DNA of 64,000 bases from the NCBI GenBank assembly GCA_946811695.1, contig OX328126.1, forward strand, positions 8,322,197 to 8,386,196, written 5' to 3'. The notes under the pieces were generated by a model, which was not told where the DNA came from, searched no databases, and saw only the letters and a program-made list of their open reading frames with translations. The translations under genes and the position numbers were made by a program. Positions 33,626 through 45,089 of the stretch are shown here, piece by piece. Position 1 is the stretch's first letter. Every line of letters begins with the position of its first letter. This DNA is from Gonocerus acuteangulatus (taxonomy: Eukaryota > Arthropoda > Insecta > Hemiptera > Coreidae).

Positions 33626-34435
33626 CATCCTTGCTGTAGATTGTTAGAAATGCTCAATATATTGTTGATAAGTGTCTCCTATCTATCCTAGGAAGATATG
33701 ACCCCTCCTAATACCGCCCTTGATAACTGCCGTCCAGCAAGGAGAAGAATGTGTGCAGGTGTTAGAAATAGCAAAGCCTCCTTGGGTTTCCCTACTACAG
33801 GACTCCAAGCAGTACTATGAATGGGATGTTTTATGAATGAAGTCTCTTTGGAAGCTGAATTAGACACACTTCACCCTTCTCTATCTATCTCTCTTGTTGA
33901 GATTTCTATCGCACTTGACAGATCGGCTTCGTTCTCAACATTTTCTGCTTGGTGGAGGGAACTTTCCTACCATATGGGGATATTTGGAAAGTTCAGAATA
34001 GACTCATATAAATAATATTTTGGTTGCAGATGGTAAGAACATTGTGTGGTATTTTTGTTATATGAATGAATACGTTTACTGCTTTTAAGTAAAAAACTTA
34101 CAGTTGGAGTTGGTACTCCAAATTAAATTTCACTTTCCATAGTAAAACAACAAATTATACATAACATTATTAAAATAACCAAAAACTTTTTATGTAAAAA
34201 CAAATAATACATGATGCTTGTAAAATAATAATAAATAATAAGTATCAAATTAGGCGACACTTTAAGGGTTGTCACTGATTTCAGCCTAGAAGAGTCTTCC
34301 TAGCTTGTAGACATCGAAGAGGGCATAACTGCTTCGGGATCGGACCATACTCCTAATGTTCGTTTTTGTTGGAAATGATGTCCAGAATCACCTCCTAGAA
34401 TTTGGCTACTTAGACATGAATCACCCTGTGGGTAT
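33626..34435. other. Unassigned DNA
   Basis: Nothing recognised. A 64-codon + strand frame at 33821-34015 has ordinary composition but no known motif. Confidence 0.35.
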
Positions 34436-34453
34436 ACATATACAAATATATAC

Positions 34454-34530
<77 letters not shown>
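34436..34530. repeat. (TA)n microsatellite
   Basis: Nearly pure TA with a few CATA interruptions, directly before a hammerhead relic. Confidence 0.9.
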
Positions 34531-34532
<2 letters not shown>

Positions 34533-34591
34533 TGATGTTTATTATTAACATTCCCTCAGCAACCATCGAGGAAGAAACAACAATGACCTGG

Positions 34592-34616
34592 CTGACGAAG
34601 AACTCATCGAAATATT
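34592..34616 (+). ncRNA. Hammerhead motif with a shortened stem II (subfamily 3)
   Basis: CTGACGA, a ten-base AGAACTCATC in place of stem II, then GAAATATT. Stem I is a perfect five pairs (CCTGG upstream, CCAGG downstream). Neighbouring bases (GAAGAAGTAAGGAGGAGTAC) match the palindrome at 54669-54937, where stem II is full length. Probably a decayed single arm. Confidence 0.5.
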
Positions 34617-34699
34617 CCAGGAAGAAGTAAGGAGGAGTACCACCCCTGTAGAAAAAGTATCAGGGCTAGTACGAGGATCAATGATGATGTGTGAAGTAT

Positions 34700-35084
34700 T
34701 TGTTAGAATTTCTCTGAGCCCGGCGAACAAACAACAAACAAGTTAAAAGTCGTTGTGAGGGACGTGTAAAGCACAAATGAAAGTGGTACTTAAAATTAAA
34801 ACGACACAAAAAAAAAAGGCTAAGAAAGAGAAGCTAGGTGGTAGACCGAAACAGGTAGCCCGGGTGTTAGGTGCGGGCATGGGAAGAAAGGAGCGGCGGC
34901 AAACATCACAAAAGAGGCGCCACATTCTCAGGATAATAAAATGATTTAGTGGGGTGAAGCCTTTTTAAAATATTTCCAACCCCTAAAGGTGTTTTTGCTA
35001 CACCTTCACAAACCACCCACCCACATTGGTGGCCTCATTACAACACGCACCTCTTGTGTCGAGCGCTTTTGAAGAATATTAGCC
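34700..35084. other. Unassigned DNA
   Basis: No feature recognised apart from an A-run at 34806. 35087-35130 resembles the 214 bp repeat at 28100-28590. Confidence 0.35.
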
Positions 35085-35345
35085 ATTATAGCCTGTTCAG
35101 TTTGAGCGTGCAGTTTAATTGAGCATGCGCGAATGCGGCGTCTCAATAAACAAAACGCCGCGTGAAACACAAAAATCTGATTCGGAGGTAGAATTTGTCA
35201 ATGTTGGTCATGGTATCTTTCTAAAACTCTATCTACTATATGATGATTAGATAGTTAGCCGTCGAGGTGATAAGTAAAGATGGAATGGTTGGGATTCGGC
35301 CAGATAAACCTCAATATGATTTTGTTTTAAAAAATCTATATTTCG

Positions 35346-35379
35346 GACGTTTCGGCTACTCATTGGTAGCCTTCGTCAG
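35346..35379 (-). ncRNA. Hammerhead ribozyme motif, subfamily 1 (element C left)
   Basis: Minus-strand CTGACGA, GGCTAC/GTAGCC, GAAACGTC. All core residues present. Confidence 0.75.
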
Positions 35380-35727
35380 CTAAAATGGCAAAAAAAAGGA
35401 ATTAATACAAAAACAAAAAAAAATTATGATTGTGATAGGTAACAGAGCTATAGATACAAGTAACTTATAAAAGAACATATCGTCTTAAATTCTTAGAATT
35501 AAAAAGTGAATAGGTACAATAATTGATTTTAATAGTAATTATTAACGTTAATTGATTTTACAAAGAAATAAGAAGCTACATACCAATGACAAATATAGTA
35601 GCTAATAGTAACATTAATTAATTTTACAAAGAAATAAGATACTACATACCAATAGAAACCTCTGTTACCTATCACAATCATAATTTTTTTTTGTTTTTGT
35701 ATTAATTCCTTTTTTTTGTCATTTTAG

Positions 35728-35761
35728 CTGACGAAGGCTACCAATGAGTAGCCGAAACGTC
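35728..35761 (+). ncRNA. Hammerhead ribozyme motif, subfamily 1 (element C right)
   Basis: Same boxes as the left motif, on the opposite strand. Core intact. Confidence 0.75.
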
Positions 35762-35850
35762 CGAAATATAGATTTTTTAAAACAAAATCATATTGAGGTT
35801 TATTTAGCCGAATCCCAACCATTCCATCTTTACTTATCTATCTACTATAT

Positions 35851-37130
35851 ATTGGTGAAAAACCACTCACCCACTGACTTGTCATCGCCCAGCACAAACC
35901 ACTTACCAGAAAATTTTGAAATATTGCATCGACAATCCTTTTAGCATGAAAAGCTAAGAAAGGATTTTTTCATATTCGAATTTTTAAGTATTTTAGAGGG
36001 GTTTGAAGGTTTAGTTGGCTAGAGCAGGCAAGCCTAGGCAGCATGCGTTGCTAGGACGATAACAGAACAGCTGTTATTGTACTGTATCTATTTCATAGTA
36101 TTATTTTGAATTGTGGTTAATTTCGACTATGATGGCAGGTCTCGAACTACTAGAAACAAACTGTGATTTTGTCCCTCATAGAGTTTACGACCTGGTAATG
36201 GTCCATCCGAGGTAATAATATCCCGAACCCTTGCACAGCCTCCTCACCCATCAGCATCCCCAGTCAGAACACTTCTTGCTAATGCTTGCAAATATAATGG
36301 GTGTTTCCAAATCACATCTTCGAAACATAAATTTTTAAATTTTAGCGTCCATTTATTATTGACAACGAATATCTACTGGTACGGGTTAAACTTCTATTGC
36401 TGGTAACCTATAGATAACGGGGTATCTCAAGGTTATCTCTTATTGATACTAGTCCGTAGCGCTCCGGTGTCAATAAACATTATTTATTTATTTATTTATG
36501 TTAGTTTTGTCATCAATTGATGATAAAACGAAATCTTTTTCCGTAAAATCTTCTCTGGTAATAATTCTTCTTATGTTTCCATGTTAAAATGTATGTTGTG
36601 TCCGTGAATGTATTGTGTTCTATTCCATTGACCCAACAAAAGGAAGTACCTTTTTGTTGGGTCAATTAACGAAAAATCAATTTCACTAATGTGCTTTGAT
36701 TATCCTTTCTTTTTTAAATATTGTTGTAAATATTTGCATGTTTTAGGTATTTCATAAGGTCATCAATGTACTGGCTACCAGCGTTTAGTAAGTCCGTCAA
36801 GAAGTTGGGTACTTTCAATTTTGTCCTGAGTCTACACTCTGTCAGTATGTGTTTTGTTGAGAGGCCAGTATTGCAGTATGTACATGTCGGTCTATTTTTT
36901 CTCGTCATAATGTAGGAGTGTGTCAGTCGTGAATGGCCAATCCTTAGACGGCATAAAACCACTTCTCGTCTATTTGATCTTTTACTCGATGACCATTCGT
37001 GTACAGTGTGCTTGATTTCTCGAAGCTTGTTGTCAGTCGTGTTATAATAAACATTATACTTTGATTACTTATCAATTGATGAATAACATATAGTATGACG
37101 GAAACCTTGCTATAATAAACTACACAAAAT
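35851..37130 (-). repeat. Repeat family C, copy 3, split by a LINE
   Basis: Minus-oriented match to 28893-29575 (GCATGCGTTGCTAGGACGAT, CAGCATCCCCAGTCAGAAC, CTATAGATAACGG), interrupted at 36484-37045. The segment after the break (GATTACTTATCAATTGATGA) matches the family sequence at 28835-28860. Confidence 0.65.
36484..37045 (-). pseudogene. 5'-truncated LINE tail (ORF2 C-terminus)
   Basis: The minus-strand frame ending at 36714 reads VVLCRLRIGHSRLTHSYIM, then CTYCNTGLSTKHILTEC and a short C-terminus. This is the post-RNase H region of the I/R1-like group, as at 15575. The tail is (TAAA)n. AATAAACATTAT is duplicated at 36472-36483 and 37046-37057, so it is a genuine short insertion of 562 bp. 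The 3' UTR has an inverted repeat around CCCAACAAAA. Confidence 0.85.
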
Positions 37131-37193
37131 TAAAGAGTAGCTTTAATTTTGGTGAGCTAGTTATTTATAAGGAAAAGAATGTTATTATTTGCC

Positions 37194-37226
37194 GACGTTT
37201 CGGTTAGAAATTCAAGGCTTCATCAG
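37194..37226 (-). ncRNA. Hammerhead ribozyme motif, subfamily 2
   Basis: Minus strand CTGATGA, a weak stem II (AGCCTTGAATTTCTAACC), then GAAACGTC. Stem I is GCC upstream and GGC downstream. It lies in an element that begins near 37130; no inverted partner is seen. Confidence 0.65.
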
Positions 37227-37430
37227 GGCTGTAAAACGAGGAGGACAGAGTTCATAGTAATTTATAAAGAGAAGATAATACAAATGGAAAGGAAAATATT
37301 GTAGATGGATTTGAGTGAATGAATTTGGTACGTTTGTGTTATAGCGTGTTTATAATTTAGAGGTAGTTTAATACAGATTTAAGACATAAATGGGTAAAAT
37401 AGAAATAGATATAGAATTAATTAAAAAAAA

Positions 37431-37764
37431 AATCTGTCCCGTAACAGGCCACGAGGGCCCTGAAGGGCAGATACTGTAGAGTTATCTGATTCATGACCAT
37501 ACGGCATAGTAGGGAGGTAGTATGGTCAGTACTATGCTCCGACCGCTAGAGTGGCTGATTCGACTGCTAGAGTCATTAGCACCAAAGGTACCCGTTAATA
37601 AATTAGTTAAAGGATGGGTTACCCTAGCGACGGTCAGGGAGGGCGAATCCAACCCATGAACGAAGACAATAGAAGAAAAAAATGTTTAGTGCTTGCTGGG
37701 GATTTGGACTCAGGTCCTCCAGCATATTAGTCCAGGGCTCTACCACTGAGCTAACGTCGCCCCC
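37431..37764 (-). mobile_element. tRNA-Ile-like SINE-A, full length
   Basis: Minus-strand head GGGGGCGACGTTAGCTCAGT, anticodon loop CTAATAT, then body and tail as in 25842-26174. About 15% diverged by eye. Confidence 0.82.
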
Positions 37765-38405
37765 ATAGAATCGATAAGTAAACAATAAAATTCTGTTTCT
37801 TTTTTTTATGTCTTAAATCTGTGTTATTCTACCTCTAATTTAATCTCTAGCTATAATGCACACTTACCAAATGTATTATTCGCCCTCTTCCATCCCAAAT
37901 ATCTCTTGGCTATGTGGAAAAATCACTTTCCTAACATCCATATAATTGATTTTTAAATCGTACTTGGATTTTTTTTTTTTTTTTTTTGTGACAAGTTATG
38001 CTTTGTCAGAAGCAGCTCCAGTTCACACGCATATTGTTAGTACGATTTGACATGAGTTGTGGTTAATATTCTCGCTTGATTGCAAACATCAAGCCCTTGC
38101 TAAGTCCAGGAGCATTAGCCAATGGATTAATTCTAAACCAATCAGCAAGATCTTACTTTCCGATACTACAGTCCAGACAACCAACAGTTAGGATCATTCT
38201 ATATGTACTGTTTAAACGAGGCAGTTTGTAAGCTGTTTCTAGGCCGTTTTTTTTTTGTCATCTGTATGAACGGTTAAAAAGCAAGAAGTAAACTAGCCGT
38301 AGAACTGTTTGCTAAACACGTTTCATTCTATACGGGCCGTCTCACAGTGGGACGAAATGCCGATTTTTCGGACATGTTTTTTTAAGTGTTAATATTAAAT
38401 GGATA
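37765..38405. other. Unassigned AT-rich DNA
   Basis: T-runs near 37970 and 38250. Nothing else recognised. Confidence 0.4.
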
Positions 38406-38690
38406 CTAACATAAACAGTACGTAAACTTTACTCCATTAAATATCAAGCCTAAGAATAAGGGAAAAGTCTGCACTTGTTTGCCTGATTTGTAACCATAGC
38501 GGGGTATAATTTCAGAAATATGAGGGTCTGACGAAATAAATAAGTTATGCAAAACCTCTTCATTATTTGGTAACCTATCCATTTTACGAGACCTGATTTT
38601 TTGGTCAATAATTTCGGTTAATAGTTTTATTGAGAGATTGTTGAGCGTTCCCTGAGTTTTCAAATGGGTACCAAACAGTTTTTAATTATG
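38406..38690 (-). other. Unrecognised minus-strand open frame
   Basis: An 85-codon frame (longer if not required to start at Met) with ordinary residue composition: LSIKLLTEIIDQKIRSRKMD, then SSDPHISEIIPRYGYKSG. It is not low-complexity, and I match it to no family. It could be an exon or an old transposon piece. Confidence 0.25.
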
Positions 38691-38790
38691 TTTTGTCCAT
38701 GAACTAGCACTTTGTGTACTGTAACAGGCATATAGGACCAACCGTAATGCCTGACAAATAGCTCTCTTTATTTACAACCTGCCAACATAA

Positions 38791-39029
38791 TTACTCTATA
38801 CAGTAGGGTTCATTATAGCTAACATGTTTCGAAATACATATCATATCTAATTACTCTATACAGTAGGGTTCATTATAGCTAGCATGTTTCGAAATACATA
38901 TCATATCTAATTACTCTATACAGTAGGGTTCATTATAGCTAACATGTTTCGAAATACATATCATATCTAATTACTCTATACAGTAGGGTTCATTATAGCT
39001 AACATGTTTCGAAATACATATCATATCTA
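38791..39029. repeat. 60 bp tandem repeat, 4 copies
   Basis: Four units of ATTACTCTATACAGTAGGGT with CATGTTTCGAAATACATA. Only one base differs between them (AGCTAACATG/AGCTAGCATG). Confidence 0.95.
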
Positions 39030-39662
39030 TGATACTGATTGTTTGATAAATGTATAGTTTTCTATTTGGAAAGATGTTAGCTAGAAGGAAGCTTAATAAT
39101 AAAGTCGCTTAAACACCTGTTTCTGTGTATTACGACCAAGACTTGAAGCGGTGGAGGATGAAAAGAGACCGCACAGGCCGATGTTCACGGACCCTTGGCG
39201 AAATTTAAATTAGAGGGTTGCAGAGGCCTACCGCAGAGCACACATCTCTTTCTCACCCCTCCAGCACCTATTATAGTCATTATGGTCTCCAAGTAATAGC
39301 CACTCTCTCGAGAGTTCTGCTCTTTATTCTCCCTTTCTCAACAATTAGTGATAGTTTTCTCAACTGGGAGAGGGAAAAAAAACCTCGGCTGTCGTATGAA
39401 ATGGAATCATTGTGTTGGCTTTCATTTTTCCCACGAAGGTCATTTTTCCATGTCCTTTTAGCACTTTCCGAAGCTATTGAGGTGAACTATTCTCATTTAA
39501 AAAAAAAAAATCCATCGATTCATCATTGATCCTACCTAAAAGACACCGAATATGACCACCGGTAAAATTTCTAAATAAATAATATTTTTTTCAGGATAAT
39601 TATTTGGTGTATGAACAATATTGAGTTTGAGGATTTTCTAGCTATTTTGTGAATTTTCATAA
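39030..39662. other. Unassigned DNA
   Basis: A GACACCGAATATGACC box near 39543 recurs at 58837 and, inverted, at 54980. It seems to mark one end of family E/F elements. Otherwise nothing is recognised. Confidence 0.35.
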
Positions 39663-39908
39663 TTGAATCGATCCATGCAAAAAGAACTTCAGTCCATTTT
39701 TTCCCAATATGACTTCGGATAATATTTTCGTTAGTAACAGTGATGGATTCGTTGTCTCTAAACGTAACGTTAAAAGAACTTCACTCTAATACATAGTTCC
39801 CATAGAAACATAACCATAACGAATCCATCACTTATATTAACGAAAATATTATCCGAACTCATATTGGGAAAAAATGGACTGAAGCTCTTTTTGCATGGAT
39901 CGATTCAA
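39663..39908. mobile_element. 246 bp foldback MITE
   Basis: Ends TTGAATCGATCCATGC and its complement; arms of about 90 bp (CAGTCCATTTTTTCCCAATA) around a 60 bp centre. No protein. Duplication not identified. Confidence 0.75.
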
Positions 39909-41310
39909 ATATTTTGGATATGTATTACTGTTTGGTTTTATTTCTTGATGTTCCTGTTCTTTACATTGTTGTTCCGAAAAAAAACAGAAGAAACAAATTG
40001 AAATTATTTTGAATACTTGCTGATTTTCATGTTTTTCTAAAATATAAAGCCCCTTTATCTTCAAAAACAATTATTTTATCGAAATGGTAGTGGTCTCATT
40101 CTATTTAGCACAAAAACAAACCGAAATCAGAAAGATTGAAGTACCTACAGGTTTTTTCCCCAAAATCCGGCGTTTGGCAACACTGTGTGACCTTGAGTCA
40201 CTAGGGAAAATTAGGCGTGGTAGTCAGTAACTACTGCACTTGTATGTCTGTGCTCCATGGGCTGCAGACCCCCCTCGAAATTTTGATTTGATCGGTAAAA
40301 TGTGTCATAAACCACTTAAAAGTAAATTAAATAAGATCACTTAGTTCATAAAAGATATTTTGGGTACAATAGTGTTTTAGTTGGCTAAAACTATTCCAAG
40401 TTCTAGATTGTTAGTATTCCATACCCCGGAAATAGTACTAGCCCCCCCCCTGAAATTATTTCCTGTATACGCCCATGCTGTGCTCTGTTCTATTTAAATA
40501 TTTTTGAATCAACAAATCATTCATTCATGGACACGAAATTCCGGATCATGTCTCATAATAAAACAGATGCGTTTAGAAATGATATATTTATCAATAATGC
40601 CCACTGATCTAAAAGGCATAATTAAGTCAGAATGAAAAGCGAACAGAAAAGAATACAAAAAAAAAAATTAAATGAAAAAATGGAACCCTTTGATATATCA
40701 ATTAGTTGATAGCTTATGTAAAAGATGAGACGGTATTAAGATATTTGTTGGATTAAGTGAGGATTGAATGGTCTGGTGGTAATGGGAGATGATCGGTTCT
40801 CCATTAAGATGGTCGTGTTGTCCTATTAGCTGATATCCAGTGAGGTTAATTCGAGTAGACGCGACAGTGAGATAGTTCCTAAGAGATATGTACCAACGTG
40901 CTGCTCCCTGGTGGCCAAACTCCTAACTGACCTAAGGAGGACTTAATGCTTCACTGATTCCTATCAGTTCATTTTTACATAATCAAGAGGAAAGTGCTCT
41001 ATAGCTGTGTTTCCACTGTTGAAAGATTATTATTCTTTTAGATGGCGTATTTCTGGTGACGCAACTGATTCCGCAGTATTTTTGTCTCTGAAATATATTA
41101 TGTCGGGTCCCCATCTGACTAACCAGATATTGTTTTGTAGGTTTATACTCAACTAACAATTATACTTGGTACCCTCTTGAAGATTTGACACAGCAGTTGT
41201 TCGAAGATACCAGAAATGAGGGGTTTTTGGTGGGTGAGAGTCCCACCCACTGGGGGAGTTGTACGAGGCGAATCCCCTGAGGACCTTTTAGGTTTTCCCC
41301 TCAATTATAC
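39909..41310. other. Unassigned DNA
   Basis: No gene recognised. 41325-41360 carries a faint remnant of the hammerhead-element terminus (TATTTAGCCGTTAAGGTGAT). Confidence 0.4.
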
Positions 41311-41390
41311 TTATAATGAAACGCAGATATTTAGCCGTTAAGGTGATAACTTATTTAAAATTTAATGTCCATTAAAATTAACTCAGAGCT

Positions 41391-41480
41391 TTAGGGCGGG
41401 TTATCTACAGGTTACCACCCTTTTCTAGCCAGGATAGGGCTGATGTATTTTCTTTTTTCCAAAGAAAAGCCACCACAAAA
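41391..41480 (-). mobile_element. tRNA-Leu-type SINE body fragment
   Basis: Minus strand carries CATCAGCCCTATCCTGGCTA and GGTGGTAACCTGTAG as in 5890-6012. The Pol III boxes are missing. Confidence 0.55.
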
Positions 41481-41499
41481 GGAGTGTTAGGGGATACCT

Positions 41500-41701
41500 T
41501 CTGACTATTTTAAGCATAAATATGCTTTAGCGATGACTAAACTGGGAAAAAACGTTACAAAAAAGTGTCCGCTGGCTTTCGCGCATGCGCGGTGGTCATG
41601 TACGAAAAAGAAGACTGTATGTCATACAGTACATTACATAGGTTTAACAGGTGGAACTAAAGCATATTTATGTTCCTGAATTTGAACAGAAGGCTCTAAA
41701 C

Positions 41702-41705
<4 letters not shown>
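41500..41705 (-). repeat. Repeat family B, copy 3
   Basis: GCATAAATATGCTTTAGCG through CGCGCATGCGCGGTGG to GAAGGCTCTAAACG, in reverse order relative to copy 2. A run of about 28 T follows at 41705-41732. Confidence 0.65.
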
Positions 41706-41732
<27 letters not shown>

Positions 41733-41741
<9 letters not shown>

Positions 41742-42480
41742 GTTATAGGCTAAATTTCTTCCCTAACTAATTACAAATGGTTTCCAAGAGTGTTTGTGTG
41801 AAGAAAATATTTTTAAATGGGCAAAAATACGATTTTCCGAGTGAAATCACTATGCCGAGAGAACCCAATGCTGATTTGAAGATCATTTTTTTGCTCTGCT
41901 TCAATACATTTCAAAATTAAAACACATTTTTTTAATTTTATTACAAGAAAGTAAGAAAAAAAAATAAATAGAAAAAAATGGACATTTCAGAACATTAAAC
42001 TTTAAAGTGGATTTCTCAAAATTATGTTTTTCAAATCGGGCGATTCTCTGGCATCTTCAATTTTTGCCCGATCTAGTTCAAATTTTAACTGCAGATTCTT
42101 AATGATATTTGTTAGTAAAGTATGTAGGGTTTTTTCGATTCATTGAATTATAACGATTTTATGATGAATTTTCGAAGGATTTTTTAATAGAAAATAAATA
42201 CCTAATGTTTGCTATTTTCGAAAAAAAATAATATTTCTTAAAAATTCGACATAGTTTACTTGATTTAACCTTCTTCATTCGAAATAATTTTAGTTTTTCG
42301 TTCTACATTAAAAATTGCCGCCTGCAGACTATCGCCCGTGAAAAGGAGGGTTTCCGTTCGTCAGACGGAGCGCCGCCATTTTTTTTCGAAGAATTGAAAC
42401 TTTTTTTTTTTTATACTTTAACATCCCGTATAAAACGTTTGATGTAAAGAATTAAAAAATATTGATTTTTTTGGTATTTA
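41733..42480. other. Unassigned AT-rich DNA
   Basis: No gene or known repeat seen. Confidence 0.4.
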
Positions 42481-42510
42481 TAAATTCAAGACAATTATTT
42501 TGATTTTGAT

Positions 42511-42655
42511 CGCACAAGGTAGAATTACCCTTAAAGTGAGGGTCTTGGGTTCGATTCCCACTAGAGGTGGTGGCTTTTCGTTAGACAAAAGAAAAGGCAT
42601 CAGCCGTATCCTGGCTAGAAAAGGGTGGTAACATATAGATAACCCGTACTGAAGG
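42511..42655 (+). mobile_element. tRNA-Leu-type SINE, 3' two thirds
   Basis: GGGTTCGATTCCCACTAGAG (B box), then CATCAGCCGTATCCTGGCTA and AAAAGGGTGGTAAC. The 5' head is truncated. Confidence 0.6.
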
Positions 42656-42659
42656 TTAT

Positions 42660-42765
42660 AAGGTCTTGAGGTGATATGAAGTAAAGAAATGGTTGGGATT
42701 CGGCTCAGAGGAAACGTCAGATCTTCGGAAAAATCTATTTTTTTTTTTTTTTTTTTTTTTTTTGA
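42660..42765 (+). mobile_element. Hammerhead-type element terminus without its ribozyme
   Basis: GAGGTGATATGAAGTAAAG, GGTTGGGATTCGGCT, then GAAACGTCAGATC and a T-run. Matches the terminal segment of the foldback elements but lacks the CTGANGA box and stem II. Confidence 0.5.
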
Positions 42766-43084
42766 TGTTTTAAGGCAGTTCAACCACTAGGGTCATGGAT
42801 GCCTATGTATATGCGCGCAATTGAAAATTAATTGACGTAAAGATGTAAAAGAGTGTAATATTTGAATCATATATTTAGATTAATCATATACTTAATATTT
42901 AATCAATCATTTAATTAGTCAATGAATATATTTTTATTTTAGGGGGAAAAAAAAAACAAAAAAAAACTGTTAAATAGTCAGAATAAAATAAGATAATAAA
43001 GGGACAAAAATACTTAAAAATGTGGTGTAAATGCACACACATAGAATGACACATGCAAGCACACACACACGCGCGTGCAAGTGT

Positions 43085-43850
43085 ATTTTCTAGATCTACT
43101 TCCCCTTATAGATTTAATTCTCTCATGGCACTCTTGAAAGAACAAGGTTACGAGTGCTTCGAAGAAGTATTCAGCATCGATGATGAAGGCTACACAAGGT
43201 TCGCTGACATCGTTGCCTTCAAGCGGAATGCCAAAACGGCTCTAATATTAGACCCAACTATCCGATATGAAGGCAACGATGATAAACAAGCCGAAAAAAT
43301 ACACCTCGAAAAGCAAGCGATCTACGACAAGTGCGTGACCTACTATAAAGAAAAATTCCAAGAGAGTTTTGGACTCAAAGAATACCGAGTGCAGGGATTA
43401 TGGTTCGGTTCCAGAGGCACCATCCCGAAGGAGACGGCAGCTTGTCTCAAAGAAACAGGAATCAGCGAGGAACAATTAGGAATCATAGCTGAATCTATTC
43501 TCGTTGATTCCCTGGCAATAATTCAAAACCATATATATGGCTGAAGCCTTTTAAGTTATTTATTAGATGTATTAATTTTTTTTTTTTTTTTATTAATTTT
43601 ACCATATATTTTTTTTTATTTACCGTAATTAGGAGGAGTCTTTTCATTTTTCTTTTACATTTTGTTTACAATCAATTTTATCATGATTTCCGTAGTTTTA
43701 TTAATTTGTTTTTTAATTTTACTTTTTTTGAGATATTTTTATAATTATTGCAGATTGTTGATTAGTAAGTTGTGTTCTGAGCAACCCAATATAATTGGGC
43801 AACTAAACTTTGTTTTATTTTGTTAAATAAAGTTTTTCTCTCTTGTGAAC
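43085..43850 (+). pseudogene. LINE C-terminal endonuclease-like fragment (R2/NeSL-type)
   Basis: Coding to the stop at 43544: MALLKEQGYECFEEVFSI, then RFADIVAFKRNAKTALILDP and IRYEG, and an acidic helical C-terminus ending IIAESILVDSLAIIQNHIYG. The AD...D spacing with a following ILDPTIR strand resembles the PD-(D/E)XK restriction-like endonuclease at the end of R2/CRE-group LINEs; this assignment is an inference. The first ~16 codons of the frame (43053-43084) come from a CACA repeat. A T-rich 3' UTR reaches about 43835 (AATAAAG). No reverse transcriptase remains. Confidence 0.55.
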
Positions 43851-44830
43851 AGATCTGTAGCTCTGAGGAATCTTAATGTTCTCTGACACAATTCATGGTC
43901 GTCTCCAAGTATATCAAAGAGAGTACCATGAATGTCCAGTTGATTTCGAATCTCCTCGTAGGCTCTACAGTCCGTGAAAATATGTTTAATTGTTAGATCT
44001 TCACCACATACTGTACATTCAGGCCTTTTTTTTTTTTTAATTGGAATTAAGGGTGCATTCAACCGCGGGAGGTCATGGGCACCCAACGAAAGGAAGGTAC
44101 TTCCTAAATAAATTAAAAATATATTGTTTTAATTTCATTAAATGGAAAATTGAGAATTTAATTGAAAGCATTAATTTAAAAATTAAATCTAAAAGCCTCC
44201 CACCCACCCCATGGAACGGGCACCAGCCGAGCCCAGAACCACCGCGACACCGCCGCACTTCTCTCTTTCTAAAAATGCTTTAGCAGGGGAAACTTATTCA
44301 TGCAAGGCTCTACTGGGAGTTGTGCTCGCCCCCTCCCCCGGGAGGGCGTCCACAATCTCCAGAGCCCGGGACAGTGAAAGTCCAGAGAGTACAGCGATGT
44401 CACGGCAGGACCGAACCCGGCGGAACCCAGGCCACGGACAGGGAGAGAAGCTACACCTCACCAAAGAGACAATGTAAATAATGCTGGTTCGCATTTACAG
44501 AACTAGATTATTCATGAATAATTTGCATTTTTATAGGGTACGTTAGAGTCAATCGAGCATTCTATGTATTAATTTCTTAAGTTGTTTTAATAAAAACGAA
44601 TTAAAAATAATAAAAATAAATAATTCAGGCCTTTCTTCCCGCCTGAATAAATAAGAATGGGTGAGATTAGTATGACCAATTCGCACTCTCGACAGAACCA
44701 CCTCATCCCGCCTGAATAAATAAGAATGGGTGAGATTAGTATGACCAATTCGCACTCTCGACAGAATCACCTCATCCCGCCTGAATAAATAAGAATGGGT
44801 GAGATTAGTATGGCCAATTCGCACTTTAAT
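43823..44830 (-). pseudogene. LINE ORF2 C-terminal tail with in-frame triplication and an insertion
   Basis: Minus strand, 44830 to 44623 gives SRVRIGHTNLTHSYLFRRDE repeated three times (69 bp period, starts near 44638, 44707 and 44776). After the insertion 44029-44622 the protein resumes as ERPECTVCGEDLTIKHIFTD and ends FLRATDLFTREKNFI. The C..C..H..C motif matches the I/R1-like group. The 12 bp ATTCAGGCCTTT is duplicated around the insertion (44017-44028 and 44623-44634). Confidence 0.8.
44029..44622 (-). mobile_element. Retroposed sequence of unknown origin
   Basis: A 594 bp insert starting with a T-run on the + strand (a poly(A) tail read from the minus strand) and flanked by a 12 bp duplication. 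It is mosaic: a GC-rich block at 44200-44480, AT-rich elsewhere. A minus-strand frame (66 codons ending at 44294) contains LSGLSLSRALEIVDALPGEG. I do not recognise it. A retrocopied mRNA or an unknown SINE would fit. Confidence 0.5.
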
Positions 44831-44880
44831 TTAGTAATCGCACTTTAATTTAGTACTCGCTTCGGCGGTACATATACTAA

Positions 44881-45075
44881 AATTGGAAAAATCTATATTT
44901 TGTACGTTTCCGCATGTTCTTTGGCAACAAGTGTGATCACTTATCCATGATCACCTAATTGTTATCGTGATCTTTCTCTCTCACCTTGATATTTGTTCCT
45001 GGAGAAGGCTGCCAAAGAGCATGCAGAAAGGTACAAAATATAATTTTTTCTGAAAAGCTGAAGTTTTCCCTTAGC
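44881..45075. mobile_element. Decayed hammerhead element, subfamily 7
   Basis: Left arm complement reads GCCAAAGAACATGC, then GGAAACGTACAAAATATAG. The right arm reads CTGGAGAAGGCTGCCAAAGA, then GCATGCAGAAAGGTAC. This is an inverted pair around 44930-44990, with the terminal CCAAACCCCAACATTCC at 45075. Core bases are mutated (A6 to G; GAAAGG). Probably dead. Confidence 0.45.
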
Positions 45076-45089
45076 CAAACCCCAACATT

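Larger units (their letters stand above)
35242..35836. mobile_element. Hammerhead foldback element C
   Basis: A 595 bp palindrome with intact hammerhead motifs in both arms. It is flanked by a perfect 14 bp duplication TCTATCTACTATAT (35228-35241 and 35837-35850). The full terminus is at the left (GATGATTAGATAGTTAGCCG), and the right arm is truncated at TTTACTTA. It sits in family C DNA. Confidence 0.8.

Noticed and set aside
38820..39010. Hammerhead motif at CATGTTTCGAAATAC in the 60 bp repeat
   Set aside because: Only a GAAAC-like string; no CTGANGA box or stem II nearby.
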